DNA of 64,000 nucleotides from Sclerurus mexicanus (GCA_013396755.1 VWZF01006730.1:806001-870000); one strand, 5' to 3'; counted from the stretch's first letter, positions 1 through 14,764 are shown. The notes: generated from the letters alone by a model not told the origin. Made by a program: numbers and translations.

Positions 1-3000
1 GATTTTGCAGAAACTGCTTTTCTGTCACAAAAGATTTTATTGAAAAAACTCTTGAACTGCTCTGGGTGCTCACATTAAAGAAAGAAGAGAATATGTATCT
101 GAGTACTTCAGATGAATGGACAGAAAGCTTTAGAGTATTTTTCAGGAACAGAACCATTTGCTTTCAAGGGCATTTATTTTGTTTATATCAAATTCAAAAC
201 CAATCTAATTTTATTTTTTTTTACAGAATATGATTCTTTTCCAACCTTCAATATTAAAGTCTCTTTTAAATAGCAAACAATCTAATCATAAAAAAATGCT
301 CAGCATTGTTCTGTGTAGTAACATGTAAATGAGGAACTACCAGGACATAGCTCACAAAGTCTGCTGTTGAGTATTTTGCAATAGGGAAAACATATCAGAT
401 TTCCCTTCACATAGAGTTAACACCATATGAATGAATCTCTAGGATAAAGTGTAGCTGATTTCATTTATTGCAACATGTTCTAACTTTTGTCATCTGTTGA
501 TTTTTCCATTGGCCATATGCAGTAAGTTTTTTCAGCTGTTTCACCTCCTTCTCCAGAACATGCTTTTTAAAGGACTGAAAATAGTGGCTTTTCCCTGTGA
601 CAGTAAAATCCTCATTTATTAACCTACAGCAACTAAATCACTCTTTCAAAGAGTCTGGCCGGAATTTAGTAACGTGAAGAACCGCTGCCAAGGAAAATTC
701 AATGGCAGTGTAATGATTCTATCTGCTGTTAACAAATACAGACGCTTTCACAGTACCACTTTACCTGTATATAGAGACTATTCAAGGTAACTGTCTGCCT
801 AGAATTTACCACTGACCTGATGAGCAATAATGAACTATGTGCCTTGCCCTCTCTCCACTTTGATTTCCTCTGCCAATCATTTTCTGCTTGGTTTGTTAAA
901 ATGATGCACATTTTGTCTTTTGTGTTTGTGTAGCATCTTTTACGCAATCAAGTTCTGCTCACCCTCAGAGCTAACTGGTGAAATCAATTTATACTTAAAG
1001 AGAGTAAGAGTTGTTCCACAGAGATACAAAAATTTTAGAACATTAAAAATGGCAATTGCCATTATTAAAACATTAGTCTTCTTGAATGGGAAATTGTGCA
1101 GAGGAGAAACAACCCTGTGAGAATTGCACAAAGGTTTATAGACATTATACCTTGTTGGTATGGTATGTGCTATGGATTTTGCCCTAGTTTGAGTCTAACT
1201 TTGCCTCCTAATTCACCTACCGTGCACATAACTGACATCCTGAAGTTCAAAGCTGGCAGCCCTTTGAAGAAGGAGAGTCAGAGGAGATGTAGTTCACCAC
1301 TGTGCTCTGATTTGTTTGAATGGAATAGTGAGTCATAGCTGAGTGGATGTTTATGAGGCTTATTGCAATGCCCTGTCGGGTACTTTTCCTGTTTCTACAG
1401 GGCAGTCTAGGGAGGACAAAAGGTGCCTCCTACCTCTCAGGAGTCAAGGCAAGGCAGAGCACACAGGCAGCAGGCTTCTTTCCATCTTTGGTAAGGTGTA
1501 GGGCTGTTCATTGCCACCTCCCAGCTGAGAGCAGCACTGGCTGTGGAGTGCCTTTCTTCCAGTCCATCTGTATCTGCTGTCAAAGAGGTTACTTCAGTGC
1601 CCTGGAAGAACAGAGCAGTGTCAGTGGAGCTCATCTTGACCAGCTCTGACTGATCAAAAAGCCAATCAATGCCTCTCACTTTTACTACATCTTGCCTATG
1701 TGAATCATTCTTCATTTAAGATGAACTGATTGATTGACAGCAGCAGTTTTGATGGAGGCCTGGTGAATGCTAGAGCACGATGCCTCTCATTGGAGACCAC
1801 CAGAACATGGAGATGCCAAATTTGATTGAGGGGTGGCTATTTTGAGTGGTTCCTGCTCTGGTGAGACTGATGTTTTACAGACTGGAGAACTGAAGTGCAG
1901 CATATGCAGAGGGCATGAACTCCTGCTGCGGCCACAGACTTTCAGAGCGTGGCTCAAGTTTTGCCAGTCTTACATTCACAGACTCAAATTAAAGATTGAC
2001 TCCTTGAGCCTTCTGTCAGTCCTGCTTCCTGACACATCATAGAGAATAAATTACTCCATGTAATTTATGTGTGTCTTGTTTATGATCTCAGCCTTTCTTC
2101 CATCTGAGATAGGTTCCTTGAATCCCTTTCCACAGCACATCACGTTGTAATGCAATGGATTTTTTTGGTCAAACATTTTTTAAATTGGACATTCTCAGAA
2201 GTGGATTTGTCTTTGCCTTTGAATTATGGCTTTCTCAAGCCTAAATATATGAGAAATCAAAACCTTGCTTATCAAAAAAGGAATAATTTCAATGCTATGT
2301 AAATACTCTGAGTTCATGTGCACCAGATCTGTGCAGCCAGAAAACTTGGGTATCATTCTTTTGGGCCTATAACCCAGGCTCCAGGCACAAGGTGACAGAA
2401 AATTTACTAATCAGCTGCACACTGAGGCATGTTCTTTTGCACTGTTTCCATATGCCTGCTAGCTTATATAAAAACTATCTGGACCAAATGAAATGGGTTA
2501 GACCAAGACTTACTAGGTATTCAGTGAGTGAATGTACCTCTTGGGAATGCTCTCCATGAGACAACCAGGGCAGAAAATCCATTTGCAATTGTGCAGTTGC
2601 CCTGGAGTGATAACAGGATATACATGATAAGCCAGTTTGCCAACTTGTTACTGGGCAAAGCTTCAAGCTGCTCTTGATTCTGGACTTCCCTTCAGTTTTG
2701 GTTACTCTGACGTATATGGGAAGTGTCACAGCTGACATCTCGAAGTGCTGAGTGAACAAACCAGGATAGAGGGATAGAGCAGCAGCAAAACGGGAGCAAT
2801 GAGAGAACTCTGTGTCCTGAACCAGCCTTCTAGGAGCTTCCTTTAAGCTGATCAGGTGTGCAGCCTGGAGGGGCACTAGATTATCTCACTGGGTCTCCCA
2901 GTTAACAATGGTCTATTAACCCAGTTATGTTCTATTATCTAGTAACCCTTATTCTGAGGCTTGACTCATTTATGAAAGGATGGCAAATCAAGCACATTCC

Positions 3001-4679
3001 AGCCATCCAGTGTTGGCTAAGTTTCCAAGAGGCAGAGGCTCTGCCTTGGTAGCTTGATCATCCACAGTGTTAAATGTTTCTTTACTTATATTAGCAACAT
3101 GTGCAATTTCAGACATTATTGTCTCTTTAATGTGTTCTTTGAGATTCATCATTCACTAATCACTCTAGTCTCCATGCCATTTGTCAGTCTATGTCTTACT
3201 AAAGAACCTGAATGAATCACATTGTTTTCTAGTGCATCTTCTCTAGCCTTCACATGAAGTTTATGACTTCTCTCAGACTCGAAATTTCCAGTTGAAAACT
3301 GTGTGCACAGGACCTGAACATACTGTCCCATCATTAATCTTTTCAGTGTGCTGGGACATATCTGCTCTTTGGCCTATGTAGTTACAAAGCTAAAACTAGA
3401 TTTCTTCTGGCATTACATTGGAAGCTCTTGATTAATTTCTCTTAATTTTCTACCCTTGAATCCTGTTCTGAGTCCTTATCTTCCACAGTGTCATGTCTCA
3501 TCCTGCAGATGTATCCTCCCTGCTTCTTAAATGTAAAAAAGCTGTAAAACAGTGGATCTAAATAGTTAAGCAGTCCAGGTCATTTTGAGTGGCTTAACCT
3601 CACCATCAAATGAACTATGTAAAGAAACACTTCTTTGGTGCTTTAGAGAAGAGAAACAAATCTTCATTGCATAAACACACTTGGGATCAAAACACTGAAA
3701 CACAAATACTTTCAGATATTTGTCTGGCATCTTATCTTTAGATTTTCAAGGAAGTGTGAAGGTGATCCATAAGTACTTGGAACATTGCAAAGCCCAAATA
3801 ATTAGAAATTTAAAGAACTGACTAAAGCCATAACCTCTTGTCTTTAATGCACAGTTCATGAATGAAAAATAGATAAGATTTTCCTGATTTTCAAGCTATA
3901 TTTTTTCTTCCCCCTTACCTCCCTCTCTGATTTGACCAAATTTACTGAGGTGACACATGAATATTTCCCATGGCTGAAACATACAGATTCAAGGAGTGGC
4001 TGCAGAGAAAGAGGAATGGAGCATTACTTTTAAAAAAAATTCCCAGACATCCCAGAAAGCAGTCAAATATTTATGCAAAATGAGTGTAGCTTTATACACT
4101 GGCACTGAACAACACAATGCTCTGTCTCACACAATACTGTCATTCATGTGCGTACATACTGCCACAGGCAAAAGTCCCACACAATGTATTTTTATACAAT
4201 TGCTAGCACATTTCATTACAAGTTGTTTTTTTAATTTCCTTATGCACGGGATTCTCATGATAGAGACATTCTGTCTCCATGGAGTTTCCCAAAAGAAAGA
4301 AGAGTTGCAATATAGAAACTAGAGAAAATGATGGAATAAAACATTAAATTTCAGTTGTAAATAGCATTAGCAAAGAACATTATTGTAGCAATAAAAAAGG
4401 AGATGGAAAGAAACTTTTTCTTCCCTTAAGAGAATTCAGAAAACACTGAGATCTATTTTGTGTTCTCAGGGCTATCATGCAAAAATACAATCCATTAAAA
4501 ATACAATGCAAAGCAGAAGAATTACAAGTATTAAATTTATGATACGCAGCACATTAGGACCTTGAAATCTCTTAGTATGAATAAGAACTGGAGCAAACTT
4601 GTGCAACTCAAACACAGAGCTGAATGACCTTTCTACCTGAAGAAGCAAATACCTGAAATCATTCTACCCACCCAAGTAA
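1..4679. other. Gene-free AT-rich stretch
   Basis: I see no supported gene here. Open frames are short (up to about 130 codons, the longest at 2475-2876 on the minus strand), lie on both strands without preference, and show no domain, signal peptide or consistent splice structure. I recognised no interspersed repeat. The composition is that of ordinary vertebrate intergenic or intronic DNA. Confidence 0.7.
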
Positions 4680-4950
4680 CAAGTGATATGACGGAAGGAA
4701 ATGGCCTCAAGGTGCACAAAGGATGGTTTAGATTGAATATTAGGAAAAATTTCTTTACCAGAAGTTTAGTTAAGCACTGGAACCAGCTACTACAGGGAAG
4801 TGGTAAAGTCACCATCCCTGGAGATATTTAAAACATGTGTAAACGTCACTCTTAGGGACACGGTTTAGTGGTGGACTTGGCAGTGTTAGATTAACATTTG
4901 GACCTGATGATTCTAAGGGTCTTTTCCAACCTAAATGATTCTACAATTCT
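4680..4950 (+). repeat. CR1 LINE 3' end (5'-truncated, old)
   Basis: This is the 3' end of a CR1 non-LTR retrotransposon, the dominant LINE of birds. It follows the CR1 order: the TTTAGATTGAATATTAGGAA segment near 4728, a GCACTGGAACCAGCT segment near 4775, ATCCCTGGAGATATTTAAAA near 4812, and the terminal GATTCTAAGGGTCTTTTCC plus ATGATTCTACAATTCT tail ending near 4950. Nothing upstream of about 4680 aligns to CR1 by eye, so it is strongly 5'-truncated, as most CR1 copies are. The many substitutions suggest an old insertion, with no coding capacity left. Confidence 0.9.
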
Positions 4951-6194
4951 ACCTCAAAAGAATATCCAAAGGAAAATTTCCAAAGACTGAAAATTTGAGG
5001 AAGGCTAAAGAATGTCATTGTGATGCAGAAGCCCTGTCTGAACACATAGCAATGATATGAATGAGTTGAATCCTGGACTGTGGCCTTTCTATTAAACTGA
5101 AACCTGTGCACATCATGAGCAGCCTTTCCAGGGCAGTGGTAGTGCCTGGCCTCAATGTTCCTTGTTCCAGCACTTGGAAGACCTGTGAGTGAGGAGGGAA
5201 TCAGATACACCAGAAAATGATGTGGCTCTTCCTGTCCTCCCCTTGCAGGCTGGACTGCCCCTCTTCACTCAATATGGATAAGAAACCAGAAATATGGGAG
5301 CACTGTCTTGTTATTTCCTGTACAAATAGACAGATAGTTTCCTGGAGGGAAAAAAATTGTCTATGGAAACATCTAGTGAGGAAGCAGCTGTTTGTTCTTC
5401 TCTGAGATACCAGAGACAAAGAAATGTTGAAATCTGTACAAAAGACAGAGTCTATAATGAATAGAATATTTTTTTAAATTCCTCTGTGGAAGCTTTTCTG
5501 TGAAATCCAGGTGTTATTTCCATTTAAACTCTCCAAAGAGATAAAAATTACACTATTCATTATCACAGGCACAGTATTAGCATAGAACACTTTTCACACT
5601 GTGGCTCTTGTCAAAATACCTGTTGCTCTGCAACATCATCTTTCTGACCACCAATATACTCCTTGTGGCACCTTGACATGTGTTGCCTATGTCCACTATA
5701 TTCCAGCATGCTAAACATCCTATATGATGCATCCTCTTCCCCTTTGCAGGACAGTTAAGATTTTTCTTCCTTCATCTAGCTGGCAAAGCAGCCATCTCAT
5801 CCTGCTTAAATTTCATAAATCTGTATGAAAACTTCAGGCCTTTATTAGAAGGGACATTGAATTTGAATGTGGACTCCCTTAATAGGTTTTTTTTGTCAGA
5901 CAATTTTTCTTTGATACTTTTCCCAGTGGTTCACAGATACTTATTTTGGGGGGAGCCAGTTTGTTTTGTTCCATTACAGGGCTTTCATGAAGATTTCATT
6001 GTTATTATGAAGCATAAAATAGCTAGTATTTAAACAAGCCTGTTCTTGTAACTTCATGCCTTTTAAATGCACTACTCCTCTTTTATATCTTCTTAAATCA
6101 TTTACGATACATCACTATTGAGCATACCATACTTTACATTCCTCATGAAGTTACACAGGACAATTACAACAATGCAAGCTAATTAAAGCTACAG
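4951..6194. other. Gene-free stretch
   Basis: I see no gene or recognisable repeat. Overlapping short frames on opposite strands around 5200-5420 are mutual shadows without protein-like features. Confidence 0.6.
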
Positions 6195-6262
6195 GGTAAA
6201 ACTCTGACCCCGCTGAAGTCAAACAGAGTTTTCAATCTTACTTCAATAGAGTAAGTATTTCA
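6195..6262. repeat. Ancient palindromic amniote repeat fragment
   Basis: The segment has GCTGAAGTCAA followed about 25 bases later by TTACTTCAATAGAG and ATTTCACCCC. I recall this GAAGTCAATGGGA / TTGACTTCAATGG arrangement from old, short, roughly symmetrical interspersed repeats found across amniotes. The copy is degraded. I cannot name the family without a repeat library; a MITE-like DNA element is one possibility. Confidence 0.4.
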
Positions 6263-6930
6263 CCCCGAGGCCCCTTCTGTCCCCCTAAGTCTCCCTGGCT
6301 GTTTGTGCATAAAGTCCTGGAGAATATCAGCTCTCCGAGAGCCAATTAGCCAGAGACAGCCATATAGCAAAGCTTCCTCCCGTGGATGCAGAGTGGGCAG
6401 CCCTGTGTCTCCAGGACACAGGCCCAGGCTGGGAGAGGTCCAAGCTGGATGGAACTGTGGCTCCACGTGGCAGCCTCCGTGAGCAGAAGGTAAAGGTGGA
6501 GGAGCTGCTCTGCTGATGCAAGGAAGCAACTGGATATAAAGCTACATGAAAGTCATTGCAGGTGAGAGCAAAGGGCCTGAAGCTGTGTTGCAAGGGCAAG
6601 TGGTCCGAGCACTTGAAAGCCAAACGTTTCCCTAATTGCTATGTAAAATGTCTGATCCTGATTAGGGGTGCCCAACCTTCCCCACTGGGTGGGCCACACA
6701 GCTTCCTCCAGTTGCCACTGAGGGGCAGCGTGTGATGGCACATCCCCTGGAAAGGTCCGACACATGCAGAGGACACAGGATCTTCTGCTTTGATTTTCTG
6801 CTTTCCCAGGGGCTCCTCAACACAGCACAGAGAGTAAATTGCTGGCTGGAGAAGTGACTCCAGTGGTGGCAACCCATTCCTAGTTGCTCTGTGTCCCATG
6901 GGGTCCCTCAGCCTCTCCAAGCTCATTTAA
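6263..6930. other. GC-rich block of unknown origin
   Basis: This stretch is clearly richer in G and C than its neighbours and ends abruptly on both sides. It holds several overlapping minus-strand frames of 70-98 codons (for example 6327-6623 and 6639-6926) in different phases, as expected when GC content rises and stop codons become rarer. CpGs are few, so it is not a CpG island. I find no CR1 or LTR signature. It may be an old or lineage-specific repeat, or only a local composition shift. Confidence 0.4.
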
Positions 6931-9900
6931 CAGATGTGTGCTTTCCACATAACAGGAAACAGGGTCTCAGGCAGGGCTAGAGTGGTGAGCTGCCCCATTT
7001 CCATCTCTACATGACAGAAATGAGATGCCACATGAGATCTGTAATCAGCAGCACCACTGGCCCGTGGTCTTTGAAGCTTTAAAATGTGACAGGTGCTCAC
7101 ATGTTCAACCTGTCCAAGGTGATTGCTTCTGGGAGGGCTATGGAGTGGTCTTAGTAGCCCAGTGGAGTTAGTTGTTTCAGCTGCAAAGCTGGGTTTTGAA
7201 GAATGTAATTCTGTTCTTGATCCGAAACACTGAATGAAGGCTATATTTCTGCTTGACATACTTTGTTTCAATGGGAAAGATTTTGGCATGATCTAGCCTT
7301 AATATTAGACAGTACATTACAGAACATGGAGACAGTGACAAAACTGGAGGATGGTAAGATAATTACAAGCTCTTGAAAGGTGTTTTCTTGGTGAAGATAT
7401 TGGTACCCACAGAATAGAGTGCTGGGACTAGAGTTCTTGAATCAGGGTTACTGTTATTGTGAGATTGAACCTAGAGAAGACAAAGGATCCTTGAATTTGG
7501 TATTAGATCAAGGCTTTTTGGAGGTTTTTGAGATTCTTAAGCCTTATGAAAACCTGAATCAGACATTGTTCACCTTCCAAATGACTATGTCATTGCCTGA
7601 AGGCCTTCTTGGTGCCTGAAGTTCCTTGCTATTTTCATACTTCACTTTTCTCTGTGGGAATTGAATGTGAACAAACAGTGTTCATTTTGGGATTCTTGTG
7701 TTGCAAAAGGTCAGGTCCAATTCTCTAATTCTATGTATTCATCTTTACAAGAAGTCTTTTGTTCAATCTAGATGCAGAAAGGGAATGAAAGCTCTTTAAA
7801 CTGGTTAAAGGCAGGCATGAATTCATTTATCCAGTCAATTTTGTTGTTTTAAGATTAGTGAAGTATGGCTTTTGAAAAATCTTTGCTAAATTGCTTGAGG
7901 AACCTTAGTGAAATCAAAATCAATATACTCGTAAATACTTAAAAATCTGCCCATGCCATGATGGAACAAACTTTTTTTTGTCTCCATCCTGCAAACATTG
8001 GATAGGATGACAGAGAAGAAGAGATCCACTGTATTCTTATCAAACGTTCGGATTTTTTTTACTTTTTTTTAAAGTGCTTCATCAACATAGCGATATGTTA
8101 GTCAGAAAGAAACTCAGATTCAGAAAAATAAAGTCATCAAAGTTTATCTGTCCCTGACAGATTATTGACAGAATACTGGAGCATGCAGGAGCATTGGATA
8201 AACTGTATTCTAGTCCATATCAAGTGTGGAACAGTTGTCTAATAATCCCTTTACAAATACAGACCGAATCATGAGATTACATAACAGATCTTCCATTAAT
8301 TTTCTCTCTAGAGATTTTGCTAACTAGAAACAGTAATATCCTTTTTTATGACGATATGTTTTGGGATAGAGTAAGAATTATTTTTTCCTTTAGACAAGCA
8401 CAAGAGGGACACTGTCAGGAGGCCATGACAGTTGGGCAGAGGTCTGCTTTAGGTAGTACAACAGCCTTCATTCCTGGTTGTACAGGGAATAAGACTTTTA
8501 AAAAGGGATTTCAGGTGCATGCTGATGAAAAGATTTTTAGCCAACAGGGAAGAATACATCATAATTTTTCCTGTCAAAGTCACTCTTGATTACCTCTTGG
8601 ATTTCTCAGGCATCTGAGGTGCTGAGCTCAGTGAACTTGTAGTCTTCATCAGCAGCAATGAGTTCAACCGAGCATAACTGTAGGTAGAAACTGTTAGCCC
8701 AGTTTTGGTCACCTTCCACAAAATATCACCACCATGCAATGTATCTCATGGAATGGCTTTTTATAGTAAAAAGTATGATGCATTGAACTGCATGATTTCT
8801 TGCCCAGCTTAATTTCTGTCATGTGGGTGCTCTGCTGTGCGGGTGACAGAACCATTATCAAGAGATACTAACATCCATAAGTCCAGAGACCTGTGCACAA
8901 GATTTGTCAAACTGAGTATCTTCTGCCTTGCTGAGACCACAGCAGTCAATAAGGCCATGACACTCAGTGCAAATGTAGAACTTATTTTTCAGCAGCTCCA
9001 GCTAAGAAGAATTTGGACGTGTTCAAGGATTAAGCAAGACACCAACTAGAGGTATTTTGGAAGATGAGAACCTTTGACTAAAATGCTCACACTGGGAGTG
9101 GGGCTTTCCTAAGGCCCATTCGTCTGGAGTATTTCTCAGTTTCTATTCACAGTATTTTGAACAGATGAAAGAAAAATTGCTTTAATTCCCAGACTGTCAG
9201 CAGTATTGCTTCCGCTGTCAGTTGCAGAGCTTGCATTTTCCATCTGAACTTGTTCTGTCATCCTCTGTGAAGGAGGCGTCTCACATGCTCACCTGGCAGT
9301 GGGGAACTTGAGGACAGCAGCATGGACTCTGCTAAACAGGTACCCACAGTGTTTGCTGTACATTCGCAAGTCCTCAAATTAGGATGGATGTGCTAATGTG
9401 CTGTATTATAGGGACCAATAAGGAAAATATAGTGCATTGGTAAAACCCAAGTCCTTTGATTAAGTAATTTGGAAGTCAGTGGGTCAGTCCACTGGAAGCA
9501 CAGGGTCAGTGCAAACATTCACTGTTCATAGCCTGTGATTGCTCTGTTATTACTTTCCACATGGAATCTCACTACTATCAGTTGTGTTCTACCCTTCCAA
9601 AAGGTACCTTTGAAAGAAAAAGTTACTGTACCACATTGCATTAAGGATTTGGCTTGTGGAACTGATGGCCATATTTCTCTGTTCCTTGACTGCTGTGAAG
9701 TATTGATCTCTTAAGATTAGATATGATCATACTTTCTCCTTTGTTCTGATGTAAGCATGGGAACCACTGTTGTTGCAAGATTGTAAAACCTTCAAACATA
9801 TGACTATATTCTTGTAAGATGACAGTTATACCAATATGTGGTTTTTTGATTAAGCAATGCTAGCAAAATCTTACTTTGCATACCTTGTTGGTAGCTTTTT

Positions 9901-12900
9901 TTTTTTTAATGAAAGGCTGAAATATAAAAGAAAGAGTCATGTACTTGGAAAGGTAAAATCATATATCCTTTCTCACTTTTCTGATGAACACCACTCAAAC
10001 CCTAGTCTCCTTGACTGTTGAAAGGACTGATTTGCATTGTTGGATAAGGATGGTTCTGCTGCCCAGTCAGCTTCAAAACACTTGTTCTTTCCACTCTTTC
10101 AGGTATTATAATGAAGTGCTCTGGAGTAATCTAAATTATGCAAATACTCTTTCCTATCAACTATGCTTCTCATATATTCCCTTAGAACAAGATTAAAACA
10201 GTGTGGAAAGGGTGCTTGAAATTCCCTCTAAAATGCTATGCACTTAAACTGTACTTTTTCGTGGCTTTTCTACTGGAATGAATTAGGCAAAGCAGAATTA
10301 ACCTTGTCAGTCACCAAGTCAGTTTCCATGACATACAGGGCTGTAACTAAGAACACAGAAATAACAAGAGAGCCCCAATGCGGTCACCCTCCACTGATTC
10401 CTGCATAGAGTATGTCAAGCGCTTTGGGGATCTCTGAGGAGATAGACCCAATATAAATGTACAGTAATAGCAAAAAAAGTTATTTTGTCTGGAAGCAAAA
10501 GGCAAGGGAAAGTATTCTCAGGCAAAAAATGTTTTATGTCCAAACCGATGGATGGTGGGGGAAGATCAGCACACACCTCAGACACAGAAGCAAAGCACTG
10601 AGTTGGTAACTAGAGTGGCCTGAGTGCCAACTGTGGTCAGAGCAGGAGTTCGAGAGAAGGAAACAGGCTGCTTTAGGACAAGGCAGAGAAAAAGTGGGAG
10701 ATCAGAAAAAGAGAGTGAATTCGAAGGGAGAGAGCACATGCAGAGAGATGTGAAAACCGAGTCTATGTGGTGGTAAGCCAACCTGAACCCCAGAGAACAG
10801 TTGCCAGATCTTCCTATTCTGGCTAATTTAGTCTGAAAGGCAGAGGATAAAAGGGAGCAAGGCAGCCATGTGCTTCTGAAAAGATGGCATCTGCCTTTCT
10901 GGTGATATAAGACCCTAGGAAGATCCTCTGCATTAGAAAATGAAATAATTCTAATTTTGTAGTACCCTACCTCTTTCTCTCTTAGTGGTCTCAAAGTCCT
11001 GACCATTTACTAGGCCCCCCAAGCTCCAGTTGTTATTCCAGTGGCCTGTTCCCAAACAAAGGGCAGGATGGATGCAGAACACAGCACTCGGTATGCTTTT
11101 GATGTAAGGGTTTTAACATTATCAAAGTTTCTTCTCCATCCCAGACTTCGCGTTTTGAATTGACTGTGTTACTACTTGCTAACCCTAGAAAAATGATACC
11201 ACTAAGGCTTTGCAAAATTCATAGACTCATGTCACCTACTATAGAGCTCTGTTGTGACAGGATGTTCCCCAAATTGGAGACAAAGTGTTATAACCATTAA
11301 ATTACCAGTAGCAACTAGCCATTTCAGTTTTATGGAGTTGTTTCTGTGCCACATCAAGTTAATGGAGAAGGGAAGTCCTGAACACTCTGAATGGGAGCCA
11401 GGTGGGCAACATCCCTTTTTTCTGAGAGCTTATTCTTGCAAAAATTTCAGTACAACTTAGACAAACATCTGTTAATGCACAGAACTTACTGGCAAAAACA
11501 AAACAGCCTGTAGTCAGACGGAGGGTCCATCCAACAGGCTCCATGTAAAATTGCTTGCAAAGTAAAAACAGCGGACCAGAAGAACTGTCCTATAAAATTT
11601 ATGAATTAAATAGATACAACTTTTGTATCAGAAGCCAAGTAATTCCCACTAGCACTGGAGCACGTGATGAATCCAAATATTTCTGGCAAGCTTTCTTTAA
11701 TTCTGTCTTTCTAATAATGACTACAGCAATGAAAGAATCCTTTGGTGGTAGAAAAGGAGATAAACTTGAGCAAAGCAGAAGCTTCAAGGAGAACATGATA
11801 TTTCAAAAGGGCTTGCCTTCCTGGGCTTTTACAGAATAGCCTAGTTTTCGTGATATGTTGCCAAATTAGAAGAAAAACATATCTCAAAATACTCTTTGTT
11901 CTGTGAATGCATGTCTGTATAATAGCAGCAGCAGCATTGTTATTCTGTGCCATCCCTTGTTGACAAGCCTGTTTGAGTTCCAATAATGGAAAACTATCAT
12001 GTTGATTTGCTTCAGATTAACCTCATCTTCTTGTCATACTACAGGTATTTTCCATTACAAGAAACAAATATATGGTGATAGGTAAATGATTTTGATAAAG
12101 TCTGACAAATACTTTAAAACAGCTGCATAGCTGCTTATTTTATTTTAGGAAAAACAATAGCATCACAAAGATGGCATCTGTCAGATGTCTTTGGTAATTT
12201 TATCATTAGGTGTTGTCATGACTTTCTACATCTGGCTATAAACAACAAATGCTTTTATTTCTGTGTTATAAATATTATTTTGAATAGCTTAGAATTCTAA
12301 ACCAATCAGTAAGAAGAGCTGAAAACAGTGAAATCATCAGCAAAACTAACATTAAGGACTGTAAATAATTGCTCTAACCAATTATGGTATGTTAGCTTCA
12401 GACCACAATAATTTTGTATCTCAGGGACAAAGCTGCTGATTGCTTCTTTTATATTTTTCCCTTCACATGTAGGACCTGGGAAAAGTGAGTTATTCTGATC
12501 CTATAATGACAGTACTAGTGTCATAACACAGAAAGTATCAAAGTGTATAGAGGTACACACTTGTATGGTGTTTATAGTTAGCAAATAACCAGAAGAGACA
12601 CAAAGTCAACACTATTTCTGGCTATAACAAGACTTACCTCTTCAGTCTCTTCCAACAACAATAACTTGTGCAATTGAAATTTTAGAATTGTTTCAGAAGG
12701 CAAGCTTTGTGCTTACTCAAAATGTGCAGATGTTGAAAGCCTCTATTTAACCACACACAGGGTACTGTGGTGTGCACAATAATGTGCACTACTAGGCAAA
12801 TAAAATACCATACCACTTGTGTTAAATGCTACCAACACAGGGCTGCAACTTGAAGGCAGTCTTTACTCTTTTTCTACACATTTACCCTTTTAACACACTT

Positions 12901-14764
12901 TGCTTATCAAGGGATAGGGTATGTTCAACTGCTAACAAACTCTTGTGCTTTAACATCTTTGTACTGCAGTGTGCAGCAGGATGTTGCATTGTGTTTGTCT
13001 GCACTGGAATCAAGTCACTGGGGAGAGACCTTGAACAAAAATAGGACTATCTGAAAAGCCTTGAGATGTCCTCTACATTCCATAATAATTCTGACTTCAT
13101 AGACGATTTTGGACCTACGAGGAACACCTGTCAGGGGACCTGCAGGTTTTGGTATGGAAAAACAATCCCACATACCCAAATGACAAATCATGTTGCCACT
13201 GCAGACATAGAAGGAGCTGGTGGATCTGTCTGGTGATTTAATGCAGAGCCATTTAAACCTGAACCCCGTTGCTATGTGATGCCTAGTTGGTCCACTTAAA
13301 AACATTCTCTGATCTCTCTCCAACTATGATCAGAGGAATGGTCCAGCTACAAACTTCTGCATCATAATTAACACTTAATAGGCCATCCTCAGAAGTCAGA
13401 AGGTCTGAACGGTCAGCAAGGCAGAGCTTAACTCTCTGGAGTGATATCTCTGAAACAGGATCTCCCTTTCTTGACAGTCCACAGGAAGGAAATTTACCTC
13501 ATCTCCATCCTCTCTGTAGGTATCACCATCTAGCAAAACCAAGTGAACAGTTCACGGTTTGTAAGACTGACCTATTACAGTCCACAGTAGCTGAGAATGG
13601 GATTCCTTCTCTTGTTCCCACCATGTCTGCAAGCTCTGGGCACTGAACTGAGTTTGATGCTTCAGCTCATGAATGTTCTCTCACACATCCATGATTCCAT
13701 TCTACCATCCATTTCCCTTGTCCTACCTGTGTGAGAGAATCACTTGGAGCCAAATGAGGGTTTCTATTATTTCCACCTAGGAAGATTTAGTGTACTTTTA
13801 GTGGCATTATCTGACAGTCCAGGCACGAAAGTAAGGTCAGATCTACTCCTAGGGCCCTGTTGGCATCTATAACTGCCTGAGCTATGCTCTAACCATATGT
13901 GACATGCACAGAGTGAATTTATTGTAGCAATCACTTTGAGCATATCTCAAGGATTTCATCATGATATTTTGCTGCTTGTAATGCCAGAGAGAGAACAACA
14001 GAATGAAATAAAATGCACAGAACTTCCCCTCTTGTGAAAGAGAAATGAAAGAACAGAAAACACGCTGATTTTCTCCAGGGCAATTTTATGTAAAAGAAAG
14101 ACCAGCAACATCCTTTAAGGCCTGAAATGTCAAGCTTGTAAAAATAGTATTCTTGGGAGTTGTATTTGATCATTTGTTAAATACTGTGATATAAAATGTA
14201 GAAATCCATGTGTAATGCTTCAAATCCCTAATCTGGTTTAAAAGGTCAGTTGAAGCCTAAAAGGACTTGACATTTTCCCTTTAAAAATCTGACTTTTTGA
14301 CTCAGAGCTAACAACATTTGAGCCTGAATGACCTGAAGGATAAATACAAAAGCTGATTTCAATTGAACTATTTAGAAAGCAGGGGATCTTCTAATTTGTA
14401 AGATAGCATTCAGGGAGGTTTTTCCATTAAGAACTCAATCGACTGAAAAATGATTTCCTTGGGTATTCCACAATCTTTCAATGCTTGTGTAAATTTTACA
14501 CAGGAGGGGGCAGTGAGTGAGGCTGAAGATGTATAACAGAATGCCAGGAGAGCAGAAAGCCCATTATGAAACAGAGGTAACTGGTATTTGCCTAAAAAAA
14601 AAATATACCCTTTTCCCTTTCTCCTTCACTGCCTTGGCAGACTAGGTCTGCTTCAAAATCTTTAGTGTCCAGTGCAGATGATCTTGCAAGCAAGTACTAA
14701 TGTCTTGACAAGTATGACTGTAGTCCCTTCCAGCAACACCACTTCCCACACCTCAGTCTTCATT
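6931..14764. other. Gene-free AT-rich stretch
   Basis: I see no supported gene. The longest frames (for example 10578-11006 on the minus strand, 142 codons) lie opposite purine-rich runs of A and G on the plus strand. That depletes stops on the complementary strand, and the translation shows no domain. There is a 12-base T run at 9896-9907. I recognised no interspersed repeat. Confidence 0.65.

Noticed and set aside
2475..2876. 133-codon minus-strand open frame
   Set aside because: Considered as a possible pseudogene. No family resemblance and no neighbouring exon or poly(A) remnant.
10578..11006. 142-codon minus-strand open frame
   Set aside because: It lies opposite purine-rich plus-strand sequence. 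No recognised domain and no exon-like boundaries.
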